Origin: Apoda limacodes
Lineage: Eukaryota > Arthropoda > Insecta > Lepidoptera > Limacodidae
Length of the DNA: 64,000 nt
Assembly (NCBI GenBank): GCA_946406115.1
Contig: OX291557.1
Location: forward strand, 2,450,501-2,514,500
Reading direction: 5' to 3'
The position numbers were made by a program, and so were the translations under genes. The notes under the pieces are model-generated. The model was not told where the DNA came from, made no database searches, and worked only from the letters and a program-made list of their open reading frames with translations. This document shows, in pieces, positions 22,948-34,015 of the stretch (position 1 is the stretch's first letter; every line of letters starts with the position of its first letter).

Positions 22948-23285
22948 TCGGTAAGCCAACCAAACTGGAATAATGTCGGTAAGCCAACCAAACTGGAATA
23001 ATGTCGGTAAGCAGACCAAACTGGAATAATGTCGGTAAGCCAACCAAACTGGAATAATGTCGGTAAGCCAACCAAACTGGAATAATGTCGGTAAGCCAAC
23101 TAAACTGGAATAATGTCGGTAAGCCAACCAAACTGGAATAATGTCGGTAAGCCAACCAAACTGGAATAATGTCGGTAAGCCAATTAAACTGGAATAATGT
23201 CGGTAAGCCAACCAAACTGGAATAATGTCGGTAAGCCAACCAAACTGGAATAATGTCGGTAAGCCAACCAAACTGGAATAATGTC
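22948..23285. repeat. 28-bp minisatellite, 12 copies
   Basis: Unit 'GGTAAGCCAACCAAACTGGA' plus ATAATGTC, twelve copies with few substitutions (for example GCAGACC and CAATTAAAC variants). A perfect short palindrome with 9-bp arms ('GAAATTTTTCCGAAAAATTTC' minus its first base) stands directly to the left at 22924-22943. Because 28 is not a multiple of three, each strand frame cycles through three readings. That produces long but meaningless minus-strand open stretches up to 145 codons. Confidence 0.95.
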
Positions 23286-24499
23286 TACTATTGTCTTCTT
23301 TATAGATTTTTTCTTTATGATTAAGGACGTAATAAGAGTTTAAGTTAACTGTCAGTATATATTTCGAAGTCACATAAGACAAAACAACATTCCGCGTACA
23401 AATAGCAGATATTTTTTTTAATTTTGCGAAACAAGTTTATTGAAGATTAATGAAACACACAAAAAAAGATGCCTACCTATACATATACCCACGCCAATGA
23501 ACGAATCCCGATGCTAAGGATTATTTCGAAGTACGGATTAGTTTGGCTAATAACATGAAAATCACTAATTTATTATCTCTTGCTTTATTCTTGGAACAGA
23601 TAATTTCGCTGAGAAGGAAAATAACTAAAATTATTTATTCTCAATATTTACTAACGTATTTATAACTAAATGCTCTTTATAATTAATTAATCCAGCTATT
23701 TATAAAACCTGTCTTATAATGAATAAAAATTGTTTTATAATATATATAATAAAAAAAATATAAAACTAACTAGAAGACAACTTTGTGAAAAATACTAGGT
23801 ATGTAATGAATTTTCCGTGTAAAAAATTGCTACGTCTACTTTTTAAAGTTGTGATAAAATATTTTAATGATTTTTTTATTTTATTTTATCATGTTTATGA
23901 TACTCGTGGTTAAATATATCGAATGGTAAACTCATTATCATTATTATTAATTTCATCGCTCACATAAATTGTAGAGTTACTCCGCTACCTAAATATTTTA
24001 CAATCGATAACATCACTCATCAAAGCACAGTTTAGGTAATGTAGTCCCACTTGACAGGCTGATAGTATAAGGCCAAAGTAACCTTAATAAAATTTAATTT
24101 TATAATAAATGTATGGAATGATATTAAAACAAAACAATGTTTTGGATTTTTTTCTGCAGACCGACTCCAATGGAATAAATCAATGAGGTTTTCATTCAAA
24201 GTTGGTTTAACTGTCTAATTTACAATACGGGAGGAAGTCTATAGTCTCTCCATAGTCTTCACATTTTGGGCTCCCTTTTGAATTTCGACGTTCCAGCTGA
24301 CACATCGTAAACTCGAAACTAGTTCTTATTGTTTCTTCATTTTTATATTCCGTACATTTTCAAGCAAATGTGTTGTTAAACTTAGAAGATTTTCGGGCAC
24401 ATTCGAGGAATCTATATCTTCTGTTTCAGTCAAAGAACACTTCAAAGTACAGTCACCTGAAGAGCTGACCTTTGGTATCGGCAGTTTACCTTTGCGATA
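23286..24499. other. AT-rich non-coding stretch
   Basis: No gene or repeat recognised up to the start of the LINE remnant. Confidence 0.5.
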
Positions 24500-24917
24500 G
24501 GCTGAAGAATCGTCGAAGATCCCAAACTTGCAAGCCGTATCGAACCCTTAAGTCTAAGGTGAGACTTTGCCTCCCTGTGTGTATAATGGGATGTGCTGTG
24601 AAAAATTGTTCGAAATGATGCCCATGGCTACTTTCTACCATCGCACCGCTTGCCATCGGCAGGGAATTCATCCTCACGTCTAAGAACCTAAATGGTCACG
24701 TACAGTGCGGTTTCAGAGAAATTTCCTCCCGCGAACGCTTAGGCGGTGGAATGAGCTCCCTGCCAAGGTTTCCTCTAAGGACTACATGTGGGGTTTACAT
24801 ATATTTGAAGGGTCGGAAACGCGCGAGTGATGCCCCAGGTGTTGCAAGCGTCCATAGGCTGCGGTAACCGTTTATCATCAGGCGGACCGAGAGCTTGTTT
24901 GCCACCTTAATGGTAGA
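24500..24917 (+). pseudogene. LINE family 1 copy A, 3' end only
   Basis: 5'-truncated copy of the intact LINE at 46.4-50.0 kb, in opposite orientation. It matches that element from the 'RIVDDPKL...IEPLSLRRDF' region through 'FEMMPMATFYHRTACHRQG' and 'NELPAKV' to the 3' end 'CATCAGGCGGACCGAGAGCT', 'TTGCCACCTTAATGGTA'. Deletions (for example the loss of part of the 'CVFYRLY' region) and frameshifts break it. No A-tail of note remains. A 63-codon minus-strand open stretch is a shadow. Confidence 0.85.
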
Positions 24918-25095
24918 AATATACATATATGTTGTATTCAGCTGTTCTCTTAAGATTAATTTATCTTCTTTCGTCGTATTTAAGTATAACACTATGCTAA
25001 ATCAAGCCTACAGTTAGCCTGATTGGCTGTTAGCATAGTATAACCGAATATAATATTTTTTACAGGCGCTCCCTGCATTGCTCCCCTATCGATCC

Positions 25096-25420
25096 CCCGC
25101 CTCTTACGAATTTAGAAGCATCCGTCTGCCGCTTAGCTATGACCGGTCATCAGCCGATCATCATTGCATCGGTTTATCTCTCTCCCTCAAAAGACGCTGG
25201 AGAGCGATCTTCAGTCGCTCTTAAATATAGGTGACGCCGTTATTCTTGCCAGCGACTTAAATTGTAAGCACCGTCGCTGGAACTCTTCAGTAACTTCACG
25301 GAGAGGCAGACTCCTCGACGATTTAGTTGACAGACTAAACTTTGACATCATCGCTCCCATGACGCCCACTTACTTTCCCCATAATATTCGCAACAACCCA
25401 AACACAGTTCATAAATCGAA
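25096..25420 (+). pseudogene. Jockey-type LINE endonuclease fragment
   Basis: Two frames joined by a shift read 'LEASVCRLAMTGHQPIIIAS' then 'VYLSPSK', followed in the next frame by 'LESDLQSLLNIGDAVILASD' and 'LNCKHRRWNSSVTSRRGR', ending around 'PTYFPHN'. This is the middle of the APE-type endonuclease of Jockey-clade retrotransposons, where the usual motif is GDFNAKHxxWNS. Here the G before the catalytic D is S and F is L. No RT follows. It lies between two copies of another LINE family, so the region has taken repeated insertions. Confidence 0.7.
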
Positions 25421-25756
25421 CTATGTACGTTCTTATCAAAAATTGACCCTTATCACCGACCGCTATTTCTATTGGCGGGTGCCTCACAAATTTTTGGTAC
25501 GTTATTTGATTCATTTGTCGAAAAAAACTGCTTGTTCTCTAAACACGTCCGCGACGCGACGCTAACGGTCTGGAAAGCTTCCGCCCAATACACGAGCGCG
25601 AGCGACGGGACAGCCAGATTTTTGACCTAAGCTGAAGACACTAATATCCTATTCAAATTACTCAATGTTTTCCTCTTGAAATCATAATCAAAAACTTTTT
25701 TTACAATTATTTATGCTTGCCTTTACAGGCATCATACTCGGCACTCGTACGTAGCT
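25421..25756. other. non-coding gap between LINE fragments
   Basis: No motif recognised; it may hold more decayed Jockey sequence ('CGACGCGACGCTAACGGTCT'). Confidence 0.4.
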
Positions 25757-27022
25757 GGACTCTTTACGCATTTGAGTTTGACTACTTACAAAGTTCTATA
25801 GCAATATCCCACAGCAGAACTAGGTATTTTGGGAGACTTCAACGCCCACCATCGTGAGTGGCTCAGTTCTCGAACCAATAACTACGCAGGGATATCTGCT
25901 AGTGAATTTGCTCTGACCTATGGATTATCTCAGCTGGTACTTTTCCAACGAGAATACCAGATATAGAGGATCATACGAGCTCCTTACTGGACCTTCTGCT
26001 GACTACACGTCCGGACGGATATTCCGTCTCAGTGGATGCACCTCTAGGCTCCTCGGACCACTGTCTCGTTTGAACTCAAGTATCCTGCACACAACCTATC
26101 CGTCCCGTGGAGGCAGCTCTGCTTTAGCTCAGAAAATCCTGGCGTCTGCGCAGCCACAGTCTCTAAGACAATCCTCGCTGGTATGGAATGTTTTATTCCT
26201 AACCCGCGAGTAGTTGCTGGTGTCAAAAAACGGCCGTCGTTTAATAGGTCTTGCAGAGAAGCTAAATTTCGGAAGCAAACTGCGTATGAGGCTTGGACCA
26301 CGGTTCGTAATAATAAGGATCCAAATATTTTTTATTAAAAACGCAAATTAAATGCTGCCTCGAGGTTCAGTAACAAAGCAACTGCCAAAGCTAAATTCCA
26401 ATTCATCGGCAAAATAGGCGACTTGCAAGCTATCCCTTTATGTCCTGTACTCACGCGCCTTTTCGCGCTTTCCTACCACACTAGGCAATTTCTGTCTTCA
26501 TAGAAGATCGCGAATGTGCACCTGGTGCTCAAAAAAGGCTTATAGCTCAGATCCATTGAATTACAGGCCTATCGTTATTACCTTTCTTCTTTCTAAGGTG
26601 ATGGAGCGTGTGATCAACACACAACTTCTTAGATACCTGGCAACACACGACCTGGTCAGCGACCGTTAATATGGCTATCACCACTGGCCCTCGACCGGTG
26701 GTCGGAGACCTTCTAGTGTATTTCACAGACCGATGGGCACTGGCCATTAAAAGTCATTGGGAGGCATTGGCATGTAGCCTGGACATAGCGAAGGCGTTCG
26801 ATCGGACGACCGCTCGCGAACGCTTGGGTTGTGTAATGAGCTGCCTGCCAAGGTTTTCTCTAAGGACTTCAGTATAAGATTCTTCAAGTTATTCAATTTT
26901 TGAAGGGTCGGCAACGCGCGAGCGATACCCTTGGTGTTGCAAGCGTCCATAGGCTACAGTGACCGCTATCATCAGGCAGACCGTAAGCTGATATGCCACC
27001 TTAGCGATATAAAAAAAATTAC
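25757..27022 (+). pseudogene. LINE family 1 copy B, internally deleted
   Basis: Collinear with the intact element from the endonuclease ('LGDFNAHHREWLSSRTNNYA' region at about 25828) to the 3' tail ('TTGCCACCTTAGCGATAT' type, then an A-run at about 27011). At least two deletions are visible. One runs from just after 'FIGKIG' to the 'CPVLTRLF' region. The other runs from 'CSLDIAKAFDR' to the 3' 'RTLGLWNELPAK' part and removes the RT core with its YADD box. Frameshifts and stops are scattered. No function can be expected. It also helps define the family's 3' end. Confidence 0.85.
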
Positions 27023-28564
27023 ATTTGGTGAATTGATAATCTGGCGACCGGCTCATAAAGGTTTTTTACTAATACTAGCCGTCCTGGCGATTCATGATGC
27101 ACTTGAAAATTTGCTATAAATTGTATACACCCTATACCGCCTACCTCCCTTCTCCTCCCTCTCTCCCCCTCTCCCGACTTTGCGCGCTTAATTCACATCG
27201 ACAATACACAAACTGCAGCTTAATTATAAGAGAACCTGTAATTTTTGAAACGACTTACACTCCACCCATTGTAAAATAGTTTTAATAATTAAGACACCTT
27301 TCCCAACGTCCGCACATCTCACCAAAGTTCTTATCGCCATCGGGCGATCCAAACAGAAGATACCTATGCGTTAACCCGATAACGCAACACGGGGTAACGT
27401 TCCCCTTCCTACCCCATATGCATTTATAAACTCTCTTTTTAATAACTGGACCACAACACCGCCTATCCGATGCACATTTTTCTATTTACTTTTTTGGCAC
27501 TTAACCAACAATACATATACCTATTGTGAATGTGAATTATTTTGCTTGATAAATACAATTTTATTAATAACTCGACCTCCGCGCCATCTACCGAATTCAG
27601 TTGTGAAACCATCTAGGGACCCTCTCAAATACACACACACAAATTTCATCAAAATCGTTTCAGCCGTTTAAAAGAAGTTTGGTATAGATATACGTACAGA
27701 AGAATTATTATACAGTTGTTCTTCGTTCACTAGCTGCTGCTGCTGCGACTAATGAGACGGAGAAATAAAATAAATGAATTATATAATATGAAAATCATGT
27801 ACCTACCACAGCCATATTATTTACGAACTCAGCCATATCTGGAAGATTACACAAATGGACTCGGTCTGTGTCTTCTTCTAGTTTGTCGAAGTATTACGCT
27901 ATTTATTCCACCAAAAATAGATCTATTTTGTATTTTTAGGACATTTTAGGAAGAATAAAACCAATATCCTTGTAATCCTGATCAAGAATGAAACACACTC
28001 TTTACCTGTGATGAGGCATAATAATGGGTAAATAAGTAAATAGCCTTAATTTCATATCTTGCACCAACCAACTATAACCCGTGTAACGGTTCGCAGCGCA
28101 CGCGCTATTTCACCGCCACACTCTTCTCTTTCTCCCCTTAAGCAAATACAACCAGATAGAGCGAGAAAAACAAACAATTGAAATTGAAAAGTCCGTGAGA
28201 GACTCAACATGGTCCGACTGAATACAACAACGCAGACATACATATATGTTATGACGATTATACATTACAATTGACAGTATGTACTATTGTATGTTATTAA
28301 TGAGATTATAAAGTATCTTGTGGTAACAATACGTGGACTAGATTTCAAATAAATAAGTGAAGTAGAGACATTAGTAATTATTCACTTAGAAACTCTAAAT
28401 ACATGGATTTCAAATTTTCAACTTATACTAACACTTTTTTATAGTACGGATTGTGGACTTCACATAAATCTTTTTTTACTTGTGCAGTTTTCCTTGCGAT
28501 ATTTTCCTTAACCGAAAAGCTGGTGGTGGTGTGAATAATCAATGTAACTTGAGAAATTAGGAAA
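27023..28564. other. long non-coding stretch
   Basis: No gene recognised. It contains a CT-rich patch (27145-27180), an (AC)n run near 27631, and 'AATTTCATCAAAATCGTTTC' near 27645, which resembles a common repeat terminus. Confidence 0.5.
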
Positions 28565-28740
28565 AAGCCTGATTGGTAGGTACACGCCGGGCTCGAACCC
28601 CCGTCCCGCAGGACGCAAGATGAAATCAAATTTCCTAGGCCACCATCGATTACCGAGTGGTAGAGACTATGGCCCAAATCAACCTCGGCGAGGGTAGGTC
28701 GGGCCCCAACAGTGGGGACGTATATGGCTAATAAGGATAA
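28565..28740 (-). mobile_element. tRNA-derived SINE-like element
   Basis: On the minus strand 'GGTGGCCTAGGAAATTTG' (A box-like) is followed about 40 bp later by 'GGGGGTTCGAGCCCGGC', a good B box (GGTTCGANNCC). The rest shares 'CCTCGGCGAGGGTAGG' and 'CAGTGGGGACG' with the fragment at 17.1 kb, there on the opposite strand. The order of the tRNA-like part and the shared block is unusual for a simple SINE, so this may be two elements side by side. Confidence 0.55.
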
Positions 28741-29528
28741 CTCTTTCCTTATCAAAATTGGTTTATTGGTAAAACGTAAACATTTAGGTAGTATAGATGT
28801 TTCAGATAAGGTGTAATTTATAATTTTGTATTTAATATTAAAACTAAATTCTAATTTAAAAAGTTGGTTGATGATTTGAGTCGATTTTGGCACAAATCGT
28901 AGGTACTTTAATGAACCTCTGACCCGACTATTCTAATTTATAAATTAAAATGTAACCGGCATATTCAAGGTCTGCAATCGCATCGGTTATATTTTATTTT
29001 ACTGACTTTTTTGCAGTTCTGTCCGACTGATTGTTAAAAATTCGAAATCCTCGAGTAGAATGAAATATTCACAAAAACATAACGTTCGGTATAGTTAGTT
29101 ATTTATATGAGGAAAACTACTAGAATCTTAGACAACATACTTGAAACAGACCTGCATTTTTTTCAATAACTATTGCATAGCTATATTCAGCTTGATTTAC
29201 ATAAACCTAGAGGTAGCCACGTGAATTCAATCTCGTAACAAAGTGCATCTAACGTAAGTGCACCACCCCCCCCCCCCCCCCCCGCCTCCCTACTGTACCT
29301 CGGCAGATAAGCTGCACCCTCATTTGTGTAATGCATGCGACTGAGTTGGCTGGCGGCCAGGGTTCAGGCTGTGCAGCCGGTTGTGGACGCTCGGGGAAAT
29401 AAATCTAAACGGCACATTGTATTGCTCGGAATTCAGGATAATGTTAGATGTCAGTCTACATTTTGCGGGTATTTGCTTGTTTGCGATAATACTGTTTCTT
29501 TTGGTATGTAGTTTTGATTTTATGACAA
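28741..29528. other. non-coding stretch with an 18-bp C-run
   Basis: No gene recognised. A pure run of 18 C lies at 29266-29283, followed by CT-rich sequence. Confidence 0.6.
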
Positions 29529-29931
29529 ACTAGACTTTGCCCGCGGCTCCGCCCGCCCAAAATTTGGTTAACGGCGTAAGATTCTTACGGCAACTCCTTG
29601 ATTATACTAAAAAAGTATGTAATTGCAAGCTATAGCTGCAGCTATGGTTCGTTCGTGGAATTAGGTTACAGTCACTCCCGCGGGAACATTTGAATTTCCC
29701 GGGATAAAAAGTAGCCTTTGTCCTTTTCCGTATCTTTAACTATCACTGTGTGCAAAATTTCTGCTCATTTAAATGCTCCCAGTGCAGCAGGATTAAGTTA
29801 GAAACGTTATAGTTATTCCCGCGGGACTCAGACAAATTTCACCTAAGTCAGTTGAACGGTTCCCGATCCATCCAGTGGTTGAAGCGTGACAACCAAACAT
29901 CCAAACTTTCGCATTTATAATATTAATGGGA
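29529..29931 (+). mobile_element. Lep1/Helitron-like element, long subtype
   Basis: Head 'TAGACTTTGCCCGCGGCTCC', inner 'GCTATAGCTGCAGCTATGG' and 'TTCCCGCGGGA' blocks, then 'CCGATCCATCCAGTGGTTGA' and end 'TTCGCATTTATAATATTAAT'. No ORF. A second copy follows at once. Confidence 0.8.
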
Positions 29932-29939
29932 TAGCTGGT

Positions 29940-30338
29940 TATTAATGAATTTTGCTAGCGGCCGCTCTGCCCTAAATTTGGTTATCGGCGTGGGACTCCT
30001 TTATTTAATCTCAGTATTGATACTGTGATTTACTCCTTAATCACCTCGTGCTAAATTCGGTTATCGGCGACTGTGATTTACTCCTAAATTAGACTAATGC
30101 AATTTGCTATATCAAGCTGTAGCTATAGCTAAAGTTCGTTTAAGCTTGGTTATAGTTATTCCCGCGGGAATTTCGGGATAAAAAGTAACCTTTATGCTAT
30201 TCCAGGACCTAGCCTATATGTATGCCACGTTTCATCCCGATCCGTCCAGTGGTTGAAGCTTGAAGAAGTAACAAACATACACACTCAAGCACTCACACAT
30301 TCACAAACTTTCGCTTTTATAATATTAATGGGATATAA
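29940..30338 (+). mobile_element. Lep1/Helitron-like element, tandem second copy
   Basis: Same orientation as the copy ending 9 bp upstream. Its 5' part carries an internal repeat: 'AAATT(T/C)GGTTATCGGCG' and 'CTGTGATTTACTCCT' each occur twice. The end 'TTTCGCTTTTATAATATTAA' plus TGGGATA closely matches the end of the first copy. Head-to-tail insertion at the same kind of site is suggested. Confidence 0.8.
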
Positions 30339-31260
30339 CGGTAAATTATTAGAATCATACAATATAGGTATCTCCTTGATGATGTCTTCAGCTCCACTCT
30401 TATACAATCGAGACCCGAATAGATACAATTTCGTTTTATAGGAGAACCCTTACGAGCATTCATAGATAGGTACCCTTCAAACTGTCGCTATTTCGGATAA
30501 TTTTAAATATACCACAAACATCTTTGAACAGATTGAAAATACACTTTTCTTCTCCTACAATTCCGCACTTCATTATTTTTATTACTTGAGACCCGTTTCA
30601 CTTGTTTCCCATAGTAGCCTCTTCTTCTTAACTAGGAAAAAATCGTTGTATATAATAATATATATTGTTGTTTATAATATATAGTGAATATCAGAAGTAA
30701 ATATGGCTTTACCGATTCACTCGAACTGTAAAGGCATAATTTAATAAAATAAACATCTACCTATAGTAAGTTCAAATAAGGCTAATAAAGAAACCTAGGA
30801 TTATGTATTTGTAACACACAGATATTAGATAACAGACAGGCTAATAAGTTTACTATCGCATATAAAGTAGAAATAGAAATAAAAATAGAAATACTAGTAT
30901 ATTAATTAATGTTGTCGAAAATTCATAAGAAGAAATAGAGAGAAAAAGCAGAATTTGTTTATGTGTAACAAACACAATGCTGGTCAATCCGGCTGTAATA
31001 GACGCCGCCACTTTGCTGTAACGTCATAAATCAGTGTAATAAACGAATATAATTATCTATCTTAATTATAGAATTGAATAGATCTTCATAATATAATTAT
31101 ACTATCTTAACATTCTCCGAATAGGTGTTTGGGATATTACGAACGTAGGCTTGTAACATCCATAGTTTACCAATGGTATTCCGTCCCACAGAGTCCCCAC
31201 AGAAAACCCGTATCGGGTACAAACCAGAGTTAAGGCAACTAAACAATTTACAAATTGTAA
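30339..31260. other. AT-rich non-coding stretch
   Basis: No gene or repeat recognised. Confidence 0.5.
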
Positions 31261-31345
31261 CAAGGTAAGTTACCATTACCGGGAATTGAACCTGGGATCT
31301 GTGAAATTGCAGACCAACGATCTTACCACTGCACTTTCGGTTCTT
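31261..31345 (-). other. tRNA-like sequence (degenerate tRNA or SINE head)
   Basis: On the minus strand 'GCAGTGGTAAGATCGTTGG' resembles a D-arm/A box. 'CCAGGTTCAATTCCCGG' resembles a T-arm with a B box that has one mismatch to GGTTCGANTCC. Acceptor pairing by eye is only about five of seven and the anticodon arm does not close well. A functional tRNA is therefore unlikely. A tRNA-derived SINE head or a dead tRNA fits better. A 121-codon open stretch across it (31097-31462 minus) is taken to be incidental. Confidence 0.45.
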
Positions 31346-32965
31346 TAAATATGAAATAATATATAATATTACAAAACGTCTAAAGTTTTGTCCCCAAAAG
31401 TCCTTGTCATACTTAGGTACTGTACAGGTGAATGAAAATTTGAAGAATTGAATTAGCTTCAAACTCTGCTTTGAAACGTAAGTGACGTCGTGGTTAAACC
31501 ATATATGTATGAAATTTAATTTAATCTAAAATATAATGCAATGTAATCTTACATTATAATGTAATGTTGCTGAGTAATTACCGCATTAATTGATTATGCG
31601 GTGTGGTGGTAAATGAAGGTATTTAGCGAAGCCGCAAATAACTTATTGTATTCAGACGTGTGCTAGCAACTCAGTTTTAGCGGAGGGCCATCTTGCATCT
31701 TGGGAGACAAATTAGCTCATTTCACAGATATTATATTTTACTACCAGGCGTACAATACATGTATATATATATCTACACCTATAAAATAACTATACCTATG
31801 TTTATGAAGAGTAGTGGTATTAAAATTTAGGGAACTTTGTCTCTCACAACATAATGATTTAAATGTTTTTCTTTATATTTATATTAAGTCACAATATTCA
31901 TAAAGTACCTTTATCTTCATAACAAAATAATCTAGAACTGCCCTTGATGAAAGCATTTATGGTATTTATTAATACTAACTAATAGTAGTTTATATTGTTT
32001 TTTTTTTATTAAATTTAATTAATTAATTGATGTTCATTACACGTTAGTGTTCATAAAAATTTTCGCTACTGTTGATTTAGAACGCTGAAATTTATAACAA
32101 ACATACAGTGTAATCTGCCATACCATACCGTTCAAGCAGCCATTTTAGCAAAAAATCACCAATCACTTCTGGGCGAGCGAGCAGTAAACATCCATTGTCA
32201 ACAAAACTCGTTATCCCGTTCAATCTCCGCGTAAAATTGCCTCTTTTTTATAGACACATAATTGCCTTTTCAGAAAGTGACATAATTGGGCTATAATCTG
32301 TGACGTGAACGTACCTAAATTGGCTGTATTCCAACTGACCTTAGCTCACACAATAGGGTTAGTTTAGGAGAAATATACAGTGAATGATTTGGCAACATCC
32401 ATTTACTTTTGCATTCACATTATAAAGGTAATGTTGTGGAAAATAGCTAAAAAAACAACCTATTTGAATGAAATTTAGCTAAAAAAACAATCTATTTGAT
32501 TTAGGTTCGGATTCTGCTAATAGTTACAATAATATTGGCGAATTCAAGCGGACACCTGTTTAAACCACTATTGAAAGGTATAATAAAAATATAGATTTTT
32601 TTTTATGTGCAGTTTTCGAATTTATTTTAATAAACATGAATACCTGTTATCAAATCGCTGTTATTGAAAGCCGCACCCTAATGTAAACCATATTTAAAAA
32701 TATACCCAAATGTTTTAACTGATGTGACATGACATAATAAAACACATGTTTTTCGTTCAACAAAATTAATATGCGTTAACTATGTATCGAACTAGTTTTC
32801 AACAGATTGTTTCCAATTCATGAAATAAATTTCCACTTATCGGTAGAATCCGGCTTTTTATAGAAATGGTTTGTAAATAGTAATTGCACTTTATTACAGT
32901 GCGACCGTCCATATCTATTACGAGTACGTTCAATGAATTGTTCAAAAGTAGTCGTGTTTTGGTTG
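31346..32965. other. long AT-rich non-coding stretch
   Basis: No gene recognised. 'TAGCTAAAAAAACAA' occurs twice near 32445-32490. Confidence 0.5.
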
Positions 32966-33032
32966 AAGTTTGCTAGTGGTTAGAACAGTCGCTAGACGCG
33001 AGTAATTCGTGTTCGAATCCCAGCTCGGGCGA
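32966..33032 (+). mobile_element. tRNA-derived SINE head
   Basis: 'TTTGCTAGTGGTTAGAACAG' (A box) and 'GTGTTCGAATCCCAGCTCGG' (B box GTTCGAATCC) are spaced as in a tRNA. This matches the general type of butterfly and moth SINE heads. The body downstream is not recognised. Confidence 0.6.
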
Positions 33033-33929
33033 GATATTTTTTTATATGAGCCGTCGATGTTTCTGATCATCATAGTTCTTAAAGAGTTTTTTACTTTAGA
33101 GAAAACAATGTATAAGTATACTCCATTTCACAAAGCGTGGTCCGTGAGATACGAAATTTTTACAATGAAGTTAAAAACAAGGATTGCAGTTTTGAAGATA
33201 TAAATTATGCCTTTGTTGTTATTGATTATTATAATAGTATTAAGCAGTTATATTCTATTTTCAGAAACAAAATAACAAAATACTATGCACCATTATTAAA
33301 TGGAATATAGTTTTTGACAATGAAATGACTAAGTTTGTATCTATTACTAAAGTAAATTATTAGCAGATAAGTAAAACGCCAACAAGCACAGAAAATAACC
33401 ATCCAAAGTAAGCTCTGTCTGTGTTTTATCGAAACACTCGTGTAAAGAGGGGTCGGACGTAGGGACGGACGACGCGACGGTTTACGTTCCACGACCTCTT
33501 CGATGTACCTAACTAAATGAATATAATCCACCGATACTGCCCTGGTTTTTATACTCTTTTTGGATAAAACATTATTTATTATAACACTTCGTAAAATTAA
33601 TGTTAAAGTGCCGCTATAGAAAGCTACTTTAAAAAATATTTTTTGCGAGTTTCTTTAAGAATCTCTGGAAAAACGAGTAAATATATTAAAACTATCCGGA
33701 TATTCGCAGAACTTTACAGAAATGTTACATGTTTATCCGTCATCTGCCACCTCCGTTTACATTTAAACTATTCAACACAATTTAAGTTGCAAAGGAGAAA
33801 CTTTTAGTCTCGCTAAATCTTACAGATAAACTACATAACTTCAGGCTTGTTAACATCTCATGGTACGAATCGCGCACAGATTATATTAGAGCATGAATTA
33901 GGTCAGCGACCAATTACCTAAACGGGGCA
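33033..33929. other. non-coding stretch
   Basis: Open stretches of 64-82 codons on both strands have no recognised domain. Confidence 0.45.
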
Positions 33930-34015
33930 GACACTGGGCCAGCAGCATGGTAGAGCGTAGTGCCTGAGCCTCTTTTCTCCAAGAAGAGGCCTGTATCCCT
34001 GCAGTGGTAATAAGC
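33930..34015 (+). mobile_element. SINE/RTE-type 3' tail fragment
   Basis: 'AAGAAGAGGCCTGTATCCCT' plus 'GCAGTGG' matches the tail motif (GAGGCCTxTATCCCAGCAGTGG) common to many lepidopteran SINEs and RTE LINEs. Confidence 0.5.

Noticed and set aside
22898..23382. Minus-strand open frames of 113 and 145 codons
   Set aside because: Pure translations of the 28-bp array in its cycling frames.
31097..31462. 121-codon minus-strand frame
   Set aside because: It runs across the tRNA-like block and shows no domain; chance opening is more likely.
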